From Ridgeia piscesae (Eukaryota > Annelida > Polychaeta > Sabellida > Siboglinidae), in NCBI GenBank assembly GCA_025642075.2, contig JAODUO010000112.1:131001-195000 (forward strand): DNA of 64,000 nt. The letters are read 5' to 3'. Shown here piece after piece: positions 13,101-25,100 of this stretch. The notes below the pieces were generated by a model, which did not search any database, had not been told where the DNA came from, and saw only the letters and a list, made by a program, of their open reading frames with translations. Position numbers and translations under genes: made by a program. Each line of letters opens with the position of its first letter. Position 1 is the first letter of the stretch.

Positions 13101-16100
13101 TGCATTATTCTGTACTAACTCATTGATCGCAGCGCTACCTGTTTCTGGAAATATTGGTCAAACACTTGCATACCCCGGAGATGTCTGTTGTCGTAATGGC
13201 CAAGTGTTATGATTCCATGAAAGAATGTTTGATTGTAAATCAATTACTCCGTTAACAGACTGCAAAGTGTCAGTACCTAAGATCCTTTCATGTCGGATGT
13301 TATGACAAATGACAACATTAAGTGGGGTTTTAACACCTGCTACTTTAATTTGTGTCTGTCCACCTACCTGTAAGGAAATTCCACCAAGACCCCTGAGTGG
13401 CAGAGATGTAGAACATTACTCTGGTGCGTTCTGTTAACGACCAAGTTAAATACATCATGTCTCAGCAAACTACAAATAGCCCCTGTATCTACTAAAGCTG
13501 TAACCAAGATACCAGATAAACCTGGTTAATTGTGGGGCTGAGGTGATTACCTGAGCGGTCGTTTAATGCCAAGACGGCGGGTACGTTTCCCTGAAACGAA
13601 CCGATTCGAGTGGGACAGTCAGCGGCGAAGTGTCCCAGACGTCCGCATGCGTAGCACAGCAGTTGCCGGCGTGGTTGTGGGCCGGCCGGGAACAAGGAGC
13701 GGAAGTCGACTTGGTGTGCGGTGCTGTGTTGTCTCCCGGCGTCGACGGGCGCTGTCAATTGTGGTGTTGACGATGCTCGTTGAAATCACTGGGGTGTCGG
13801 GTTGTGCTCAATCTGGGCGCCGCTGGGCCAGGGTAGCATCGGACGGTCTTCTTGGAAGTTGTGTGATCGTTGCGACCTTACAGCTTGGCGATTTATTTAG
13901 CCAAGTGTTGCATGGTAGTTGTTAGCCATTCCATCGCGTGATTTATTTCGGTGGGCTTGTCAGAATCTGCAGTGCCAACTTCCATCGGAACTTCTCGTCG
14001 AGAATCCCACCCACTTCACTGTTAAATACGTAACCTAAAAATTTTACTTTCGGTAGGGCGAATAAACATTTTGTTGGTTTTAGTTTCAAAACCACCTGCC
14101 ATAGACAATCAAAAACTAGTTGAAGGTGGTGTAAATGATCTTCTTCGTTCTTGCTAAAGACAAGAATATTATCGATGTAAACAAAGACACAGACACCAAT
14201 CAAATCGGACAAAATGAAATTCATTTCCAGTTGGACAAATTAAGCGCTCTTTTCAAACCAAACGGCACTTTAATACATTCATACTGACCAGCACGACAAT
14301 GAAAAGCAGTTTTGTGTATATCTTCCTTTGCCACCCTCATCTGATGATAACCTGCCTTAAGATCAAGACTGGAATAAATCGCACTATTACCACACAGTTC
14401 AAAGATGTCATTGATTGACGGGATTGGGAACGCAGAAGCTTCTCTAATCTAAAGGTAATCTACACAAAATCGTTTCTCTCCATCTTTCTTCGGAACAAGT
14501 ATAATGGGACTAGCGTATGTCGATTTACTTGGACGAATGATATCGTCTGCCAACATTTCAGAGATTAATTTGTCAACTGTAGCACGTTCATTCTGTATGC
14601 TTTTTGACAAATCGGGGGGCTGGATGTTTTGATCCGTAACTGACCTGTGTTGCAACAACCATTCTTTTCACCTTTTGCTGCAAATACATCTGCATTATTC
14701 TGTACTAACTCATCGATCGCACCGCTACCTGTTTCTGGAAATATTGGTTGAACACTTGCATACCCCGGAGATATATGTTTTCGTAATGGCCAAGTGTTAT
14801 GATTCCATGACAGAATGTTTGATTGAAAATCAATTATTCCGTTACCAGACCACAAAGTGTCATTACCTAAGATCGTTTAATGATGGATGTTACGACAAAT
14901 GACAACATTAAGTGGGGTTTTAACACCTGCTACTTTAATTTGTGTCTGTCCACCTACCTGTAAGGACATTCCACCAAGACCCCTGAGTGGCAGAGATTTA
15001 TGTAGAACATTACTATGGTGCGTTCTGTTAACGACCAAGTTAAATACATCACGTCTCAGCAAACTACAAGTAGCCTCTGTATCTACTAAAGCTGTAACGA
15101 AGATACCACAGATAACCAGGTTAATTGTGGGGCGGAGGTGATTACCTGAGCGGCCGTTTAATGCCAAGACGGCGGGTGCGTTTCCCTATAACGAACCGAT
15201 GCGAGTGGGACAGTCAGCGGCGAAGTGTCCTGGACGTCCACATAAATAGCACAGCAGTTGCCGGCGTGGTTGTGGGCCGGCCGGGAACGAGGAGCGGAAG
15301 TCAACACGGTGTGCGGTGCTGTGTTGTCTCCCGGCGTCGTGTGGCTGGCCGTCGGCTGACGGGTGCTGGCGATCGTTGTGTTGACACTGCTTGTTGAAAT
15401 CACGGGGGTGTCGGGTTGTGCTCGATCGGGGCGCCGCTGGGCCAGGGTAGCATCGGATGGTCTTCTCGGAAGCTGTGCGGTCGTTGCGAGCTTCCAGCTT
15501 GGCGTTTTTTGTAGCCAAGTGTTGCATTGTAGTTGTTAGCGATTCCACCGCGCGATTTATTTCGGTGGGCTTGTCAGGATCTGCGGCGCCAACTTTCATC
15601 GGAACTTCTCGTCGATAATCCCGTCCACTTCACTGTTAAGTACGTAACGTAACAATTTTACTTTCGGTAGGCCGAATAAACGTTTCATAGGTTTTAATTT
15701 CAAACCCACCTTCCGTAGACAATCGAAAACTACCGGTCGTTGAAGTGGTGTAAATGATCTTCTTCGTTCTTGCTAAAGACAAGAATATCATTGATGTAAA
15801 CAAAGACACAGACACCAATCAAATCGGACAAAATAAAATTCATTTCCAGTTGGAAAAATTAGTCGCTGTTTTCAAACCAAACGGCACTTCTGTAAATTCA
15901 TACTGACCTGCATGACAACGAAAGGCAGTTTTGTGTATATCTTCCTCGGCCACTCTCATCTGATGATAACCTGCCTTAAGATCAAGAGTGGAATAAATCG
16001 CACTATTACCACACCGTTCAAAGATGTCACTGATTGACGGGATTGGGAACGCAGAAGCTTCTCTAATTAAAGGTAATTTACACAAAATAGTTTCTCTCCA

Positions 16101-19100
16101 TCTTTCATTGGAACAAGTAAAATGGGTCTAGCGTATGCCAAATTAATTGGACGAATGATATGGTCTGCCAACATTTCCGAGATTAATTTGTCAACTGTAG
16201 CACGTTTAGTCAATGGCATTCTGTATGCTTTTTGACAAATCAGGGGGCTGGATGTTTTGATCCATAACTGACGTATGTTGCAACAACCATTCTTTTAACC
16301 ATTTGCTGCAAATACATCTGCATTATTCTGTACTAACTCATCGATCGCAGCGCTACCTGTTTCTGGAAATATTGGTCCAACACTTGCATACCCCGGAGAT
16401 GTCTGTTGTCGTAACGGCCAAGTGTTATGATTCCATGAAAGAATGTTTGATTGTAAATCAATTACTCCGTTAACAGACTGCAAAGTGTCAGTACCTAAGA
16501 TCATTTCATGTCGGATGTTATGACAAATGACAACATTAAGTGAGGTTTTAACACCTGCTACTTTAATTTGTGTCTGTCCACCTACCTGTAAGGACATTCC
16601 ACCAAGACCCGTGAGTGGCAGAGATTTATGTAGAACATTACTATGGTGCGTTCTGTTAACGACCAAGTTAAATACATCACGTCTCAGCAAACTACAAGTA
16701 GCCTCTGTATCTACTAAAGCTGTAACCAAGATACCAGAGATAACCAGGTTAATTGTGGGGCGGAGGTAATTACCTGAACGGCCGTTTAATGCCAAGACGG
16801 CGGGTGCGTTTCCCCATAACAAACCGATGCGAGTGGGACAGTCAGCGGCGAAGTGTCCCGGACGTCCGCATAAATAGCACAGCAGTTGCCGGCGTGGTTG
16901 TGGGCCGGCCGGGAACGAGGAGCGGAAGTCGACACGGTGTGCGGTGCTGTGTTGTCTCCCGGCGTCGTGTGGCTGACGGTCGGTCGGCTGACGGGTGCTG
17001 GCGATCGTGGTGTTGACACTGTTTGTTGAAATCACAGGGGTGTCGGGTTGTGCTCGATCGGGGCGCCGCTGGGCCAGGGTAGCATCGGATGGTCTTCTCG
17101 GAAGCTGTGCGGTCGTTGCGAGCTTCCAGCTTGGCGTTTTTTGTAGCCAAGTGTTGCATTGTAGTTGTTAGCGATTCCACCGCGCGATTTATTTCGGTGG
17201 GCTTGTCAGGATCTGCGGCGCCAACTTTCATCGGAACTTCTCGTCGATAATCCCGTCCACTTCACTGTTAAGTACGTAACCTAACAATTTTACTTTCGGT
17301 AGGCCGAATAAACGTTTCATAGGTTTTAATTTCAAACCCACCTTCCGTAGACAATCGAAAACTACCGGTCGTTGAAGGTGGTGTAAATGATCTTCTTCGT
17401 TCTTGCTAAAGACAAGAATATCATTGATGTAAACAAAGACACAGACACCAATCAAATCGGACAAAATTAAATTCATTTCCAGTTGGAAAAATTAGGCGCT
17501 GTTTTCAAACCAAACGGCACTTCTGTAAATTCATACTGACCTGCATGACAACGAAAGGCAGTTTTGTGTATATCTTCCTCGGCCACTCTCATCTGATGAT
17601 AACCTGCCTTAAGATCAAGAGTGGAATAAATCGCACTATTACCACACAGTTCAAAGATGTCATTGATTGACAGGATTGGGAACGCAGAAGCTTCTCTAAT
17701 CTAAAGGTAATCTACACAAAATCGTTTCTCTCCATCTTTCTTTGGAACAAGTAAAATGGGTCTAGCGTATGCCGAATTACTTGGAAGAATGATATCGTCT
17801 GCCAACATTTCCGAGATTAATTTGTCAACTGTAGCACGTTTAGTCAGTGGCATTCTGTATGCTTTTTGACAAATCGGGGGGCTGGATGTTTTGATCCGTA
17901 ATTGACCTGTGTTGCAACAACCATTCTTTTCACCTTTTGCTGCAAATACATCTGCATTATTCTGTACTAACTCATCGATCGCAGTGCTACCTGTTTCTGG
18001 AAATATTGTTCCAACACTTGCATACCCCGGAGATGTCTCTTGTCGTAATGGCCAAGTGTTATGATTCCATGAAAGAATGTTTGATTGTAAATCAATTACT
18101 CCGTTAACAGACTGCAAAGTGTCAGTACCTAAGATCATTTCATGTCGAATGTTATGACAAATGACAACATTAAGTGGGGTTTTAACACCTGCTACTTTAA
18201 TTTGTGTTTGTCCACCTATCTGTAAGGACATTCCACCAAGACCCCTGTGTCAGATTTATGTCGAACATTACTATGGTGCGTTCTGTTAACAACCAAGTTA
18301 AATACATCATGTCTCAGCAAACTACAAGTAGCCCCTGTATCTACTAAAGCTGTAACGAAGATACCAGATAAACCTGGTTAATTGTGGGGCGGAGGTGATT
18401 ACCTGAGCGGTCATTTAATGCCAAGACGGCGGGTACGTTTCCCTGAAACGAACCGATTTGAGTGGGACAGTCAGCGGCGAAGTGTCCCGGACGTCCGCAT
18501 GCGTAGCACAGCAGTTGCCGGCGTGGTTGTGGGCCAGCCGGGAACAAGGAGCGGAAGTCGACTTGGTGTGCGGTGCTGTGTTGTCTCCCGGCATCGACGG
18601 GCGCTGTCGATCGTGGTGTTTACGATGCTCGTTGAAATCACTGGGGTGTCGGGTTGTGCTCAATCGGGGCGCCGCTGGGCCAGGGTAGCATCGGATGGTT
18701 TTCTTGGAAGTTGTGCGATTGTTGCGAGCTTCCAGCTTAGCGATTTTTGTAGCCAAGTGTTGCATGGTAGTTGTTAGCAGTTCCACCGTGCGATTTATTT
18801 CAGTGGGCTTGTCAGAATCTGCGGTGCCAACTTCCATTGGAACTTCTCGTCGAGAATCCTGTCCACTTCACTGTTAAGTACGTAACCTAAACATTTTACT
18901 TTCGGTAGGGCGAATAAACATTTTGTTGGTTTCAATTTCAAAACCACCTGCCATAGACAATCAAAAACTAGTTGAAAGTGGTGTAAATGATCTTCTTCGT
19001 TCTTGCTAAAGACAAGAATATCATCGATGTAAACAAAGACACAGACACCAATCAAATCGGACAAAATGAAATTCATTACCAGTTGAAAAAATTAGGCGGT

Positions 19101-22100
19101 GTTTTCAAAACAAATGGCACTTTAGTAAATTCATACTGACCAGCACGACAACTAAAATTAGTTTTGTGTATATCTTCCTCGGCCAGCCTCATCTGATGAT
19201 AACCTGCCTTCAGATCAAGAGTGGAATAAATCGCACTATTAGCACACAGTTTAAAGATGTCATTGATTGACAGGATTGGGAACGCAGAAGCTTCTCCAAT
19301 CTAAAGGTAATCTACACAAAATCATTTCTCTCCATCTTTCATTGGAACAAGTAAAATGGGTCTAGCATATGCCAAGTTAATTGGACGAATGATATGGTCT
19401 GCCAACATTTCCGAGATTAATTTGTCAACTGTAGGACATTTAGTCAGTGGCATTCTGTATGCTTTTTGACAAATCGGGGGGCTGCATGTTTTGATCCGTA
19501 ACTGACGTATGTTGCAAGAACCATTCTTTTAACCGTTTGCTGCAAATACATCTGCATTATTCTGTACTAACTCATCGATCGCAGCGCTACCTGTTTCTGG
19601 AAATATTGGTCCAACACTTGCATACCCCGCAGATGTGTGTTGTAATGGCCAAGTGTTATGATTCCATGAAAGAATTTTTGATTGTAAATCAATTACTCCG
19701 TTACCAGACCGCAACGTGTCATTACCTAAGATAATTTCTTGAGGGATGTTACGACAAATGACAACATTAAGTGGGGTTTTAACACCTGCTACTTTAATTT
19801 GTGTCTGTCCACCTACCTGTAAGAAAATTCCAACAAGACCCCTGAGTGGCGGAGATTTATGTCGAACATTACTATGGTGCGTTCTGTTTACGACCAAGTT
19901 AAATACATCACGTCTCAGCAAACTACAAGTAGCCCCTGTATCTACTAAAGTTGTAACCAAGATACCAGAGATAACCAGGTTAATTGTGGGGCAGAGGTGA
20001 TTACCTGTATGGCCGTTTAATGCCAAGACGGCGGGTGCGTTTCCCTGTAACGAACCGATGCGAGTGGGACAGTCAGCGGCGAAGTGTCCCGGACGTCCGC
20101 ATGCGTAGCACAGCAGTTGCGGGCGTGGTTGTGGGCCGGCCCGGAACGAGAAGTTGAAGTTGACTCGGTGTGCCGTGCTGTGTTGTCTCCTGGCGTCGTG
20201 CAAGCGACGGTCGGCCGACGGGTGCTAGCGATCGTGGTGTTGACGTTGCTCGTTGAAATTATTGGGGTTTCGGGTTGTGCTCGATCGGGGTGCCGCTGGG
20301 CCAGGGTAGCATCGGATGGTCTTCTCGGAAGCTGTGCGATTGTTTCGAGCTTGGCGATTTTTGTATCCAAGTGTTGCATGGTAGTTGTTAGCGATTCCAC
20401 TGCACGATTTATTTCGGTGGGCTTGTCAGAATCTGCGGCGCCAACTTCCATCGGAACTTCTCGTCGAGAATCCCCCCCCCACTTCACTGTTAAGTACGTA
20501 AACTAACAATTTTACTTTCGGTAGGGCGATTAAACACTTCGTAGGTTTCAATTTCAAAGCCACCTTCCGTAGACAATCGAAAACTAGTTGAAGGTGGTGT
20601 AAATGATCTTCTTCGTTCTTGCTAAAGACAAGAATATCATCGATGTAAACAAAGACACAGACACCAATCAAATCGGACAAAATGAAATTCATTACCAGTT
20701 GAAAAAATTAGGCGGTGTTTTCAAAACAAATGGCACTTTAGTAAATTCATACTGACCAGCACGACAACTAAAATTAGTTTTGTGTATATCTTCCTCGGCC
20801 AGCCTCATCTGATGATAACCTGCCTTCAGATCAAGAGTGGAATAAATCGCACTATTAGCACACAGTTTAAAGATGTCATTGATTGACAGGATTGGGAACG
20901 CAGAAGCTTCTCCAATCTAAAGGTAATCTACACAAAATCATTTCTCTCCATCTTTCATTGGAACAAGTAAAATGGGTCTAGCATATGCCAAGTTAATTGG
21001 ACGAATGATATGGTCTGCCAACATTTCCGAGATTAATTTGTCAACTGTAGGACATTTAGTCAGTGGCATTCTGTATGCTTTTTGACAAATCGGGGGGCTG
21101 CATGTTTTGATCCGTAACTGACGTATGTTGCAAGAACCATTCTTTTAACCGTTTGCTGCAAATACATCTGCATTATTCTGTACTAACTCATCGATCGCAG
21201 CGCTACCTGTTTCTGGAAATATTGGTCCAACACTTGCATACCCCGCAGATGTGTGTTGTAATGGCCAAGTGTTATGATTCCATGAAAGAATTTTTGATTG
21301 TAAATCAATTACTCCGTTACCAGACCGCAACGTGTCATTACCTAAGATAATTTCTTGAGGGATGTTACGACAAATGACAACATTAAGTGGGGTTTTAACA
21401 CCTGCTACTTTAATTTGTGTCTGTCCACCTACCTGTAAGAAAATTCCAACAAGACCCCTGAGTGGCGGAGATTTATGTCGAACATTACTATGGTGCGTTC
21501 TGTTTACGACCAAGTTAAATACATCATGTCTCAGCAAACTACAAGTAGCCTCTGTATCTACTAAAGTTGTAACCAAGATACCAGAGATAACCAGGTTAAT
21601 TGTGGGGCAGAGGTGATTACCTGTATGGCCGTTTAATGCCGAGACGGCGGGTGCGTTTCCCTGTAACGAACCGATGCGAGTGGGACAGTCAGCGGCGAAG
21701 TGTCCCGGACGTCCGCATGCGTAGCACAGCAGTTGCGGGCGTGGTTGTGGGCCGGCCCGGAACGAGAAGTTGAAGTTGACTCGGTGTGCCGTGCTGTGTT
21801 GTCTCCTGGCGTCGTGCAAGCGACGGTCGGCCGACGGGTGCTAGCGATCGTGGTGTTGACGTTGCTCGTTGAAATTATGGGGGTTTCGGGTTGTGCTCGA
21901 TCGGGGTGCCGCTGGGCCAGGGTAGCATCGGATGGTCTTCTCGGAAGCTGTGCGATTGTTGCGAGCTTCGAGCTTGGCGATTTTTGTATCCAAGTGTTGC
22001 ATGGTAGTTGTTAGCGATTCCACTGCACGATTTATTTCGGTGGGCTTGTCAGAATCTGCGGCGCCAACTTCCATCGGAACTTCTCGTCGAGAATCCCCCC

Positions 22101-25100
22101 CCCCACTTCACTGTTAAGTACGTAAACTAACAATTTTACTTTCGGTAGGGCGATTAAACACTTCGTAGGTTTCAATTTCAAAGCCACCTTCCGTAGACAA
22201 TCGAAAACTAGTTGAAGGTGGTGTAAATGATCTTCTTCGTTCTTGCTAAAGACAAGAATATCATCGATGTAAACAAAGACACAGACACCAATCAAATCGG
22301 ACAAAATGAAATTCATTTCCAGTTGGAAAAATTAGGCACTGTTTTCAAACGAAACGGCACTTTAGTAAATTCATACTGACCAGCACGACAATGAAAAGTA
22401 GTTTTGTGTATATCTTCCTTTGCCACCCTGATCTGATGATAACCTGCCTTAAGATCAAGAGTGGAATAAATCGCACTATTACCACACAGTTCAAAGATGT
22501 CATTGATTTATGGGATTGGGCACACAGAAGCTTCTCCAATCTAAAGGTAATCTACACAAAATAATTTCTCTCCATGTTTCTTTGGAACAAATAAAATGGG
22601 ACTGGCGTATGCCAAAATACTTGGATGAATGATATCGTCAGCCAACATTTCCGAGATTAATTTGTCAACTGTAGCACGTTTAGTCAGTGGCATTCTGTAT
22701 GCTTTTTGACAAATCCGGGGGTTGGAGGTTTTGATCCGGAACTGACCTGTGTTGCAACAACCATTCTTTTCACCGTTTGCTGCAAATACATCTGCATTAT
22801 TCTGTACTAACTCATCAATCGCAGTGCTACCTGTTTCTGGAAATATTGGTCCAACACTTGCATACCCCGGCGATGTCTGTTTTAATGGCCAAGTGTTATG
22901 ATTCCATGAAAGAATGTTTGATTGTAAATCAATTACTCCGTTACCAGACTGCAAAGTGTTATTACCTAAGATCATTTCTTGAGGGATGTTACGACAAATG
23001 ACAACATTAAGTGGGGTTTTAACACCTGCTACTTTAATTTGTGTCTGTCAACCTACCTGTAAGAAAATTCCACCAAGACCCCTGAGTGGCAGAGATTTAT
23101 GTCGAACATTACTATGGTTCGTTCTGTTTACGATCAAGTTAAATACATCACGTCTCAGCAAACTACAAGTAGCCCCTGTATCTACTAAAGTTGTAACCAA
23201 GATACCAGAGATAACCAGGTTAATTGTGGGGTAGAGGTGATTACCTGTACGGCCGTTTAATGCCGAGACGGCGGGTGCGTTTCCCTGTAACGAACCGATG
23301 CGAGTGGGACAGTCAGCGGCGAAGTGTCCCGGACGTCCGCATGCGTAGCACAGCAGTTGCGGGCGTGGTTGTGGGCCGGCCCGGAACGAGAAGTTGAAGT
23401 TGACTCGGTGTGCCGTGCTGTGTTGTCTCCTGGCGTCGTGCAGGCGACGGTCGGCCGACGGGTGCTGGCGATCGTGGTGTTGACGTTGCTCGTTGAAATT
23501 ATGGGGGTTTCGGGTTGTGCTCGATCGGGGTGCCGCTGGGCCAGGGTAGTATCGGATGGTCTTCTCGGAAGCTGTGCGATCGTTGCGACCTTACAGCTTG
23601 ACGATTTTTGTAGCCAAATGTTGCATGGTAGTTGTTAGCGATTCCACCGCACGATTTATTTCGGTGGGCTTGACAGAATCTGCGGTGCCAACTTCCATCG
23701 GAACTTCTCATCGAGAATCCCCCCCACTTCACTGTTAAGTACGTAACCTAACAATTTTACTTTCGGTAGGCCGAATAAACACTTCGTAGGTTTCAATTTC
23801 AAACCCACCTTCCGTAGACAATCGAAAACTAGTTGAAGGTGGTGTAAATGATCTTCATTCTTGCTAAAGACAAGAACATCATCGATGTAAACAAAGACAC
23901 AGACACCAATCAAATCGGACAAAATGAAATTCAATTCCAGTTGGAAAAATTAGGCGCTGTTTTCAAACCTAACGTCACTTTAGTAAATTCAAACTGACCA
24001 GCACGTCAACGAAAATTAGTTTTGTGTATATCTTCCTCGGCCACCCTCATCTGATGATAACCTGCCTTAAGATCAAGAGTGGAATAAATCGCACTATTAC
24101 CACACAGTTCAAAGATGTCATTGATTGACGGGATTGGGAACGCAGAAGCTTCTCCAATCTAAAGGTAATCTACACAAAATCATTTCTCTCCACGTTTCTT
24201 TGGAACAAATAAAATGGGACTGGCGTATGCCAAATTACTTGGATGAATGATATCGTCAGCCAACATTTCCGAGATTAATTTGTCAACTGTAGCACGTTTA
24301 GTCAGTGGCATTCTGTATGCGTTTTGTCAAATCGGGGGGTTGGATGTTTTGATCCGGAACTGACCTGTGTTGCAACAACCATTCTTTTCACCTTTTGCTG
24401 CAAATACATCTGCATTAGTCTGTACTAACTCATCGATCGCAGCACTACCTGTTTCTGGAAATATTGGTCCAACACTTGCATATCCCAGAGATTTCTGTTG
24501 TAATGGCCAAGTGTTATGATTCCATGAAAGAATTTTTGATTGTAAATCAGTTACTCCGTTACCAGACCGCAACGTGTCATTTCATGACGGATGTTACGAC
24601 AAATGACAACATTAAGTGGGGTTTTAACACCTGCTACTTTAATTTGTGTCTGTCCACCTACTTGTAAGGAAATTCCACCAAGACCCCTGAGTGGCAGAGA
24701 TTTATGTCGAACATTACTATGGTTCGTTCTGTTTACGATCAAGTTAAATACTTCACATCTCAGGAAACTACAAGTAGCCCCTGTATCTACTAAAGCTGTA
24801 ACCAAGATACAAGAGATAACCAGGTTAATTGTGGGGCAGAGGTGATTACCTGAGCGGCCGTTTAATGCCAAGACGGCGGGTGCGTCTCCCTGTAACGAAC
24901 CGACGCAAGTGGGACAGTCAGCGGCGAAGTGTCCCGGACGTCCGCGTGCATAGCACAGCAGATGCATCAAATGGAATAAATATATCGCTCACGTTGAACC
25001 TCTTATCTGATTGTGTCCCTAGGATCAAATTCCTGCAGGAGTTTACTCCACAACATCAACACCCAGTGCTAGTGCCTTACAGTGATCCAAACTCTCCTGA

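Larger units (their letters stand above)
12381..24962 (-). repeat. Tandem satellite of a truncated Ty3/gypsy gag-protease-RT piece, eight units
   Basis: The landmark CTTCTCGTCGA (or a one-base variant) recurs at 12381, 13991, 15605, 17237, 18843, 20457, 22080 and 23704, spacing 1606-1632 bp. Read on the - strand, each unit runs gag start, CCHC knuckle ([15 protein letters not shown] type), aspartic protease (LVDTGATCS), then reverse transcriptase from the pre-RT segment to LGYVLNSE. It then joins directly to the next unit's gag at the same junction. RNase H, integrase and LTRs are absent everywhere. Unit 8 is cut in the gag knuckle at about 24962, where a LINE remnant begins. All units carry lesions. 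This is tandem amplification of one truncated element, not repeated insertion. Confidence 0.9.

Noticed and set aside
13566..23638. Repeated + strand open frames over the gypsy array
   Set aside because: Antisense shadows of the gag knuckle and protease coding on the - strand.
12381..24962. Eight independent gypsy insertions or an active provirus
   Set aside because: Same internal junction in each unit, no LTRs, no integrase, shared stop codon: a tandem satellite.
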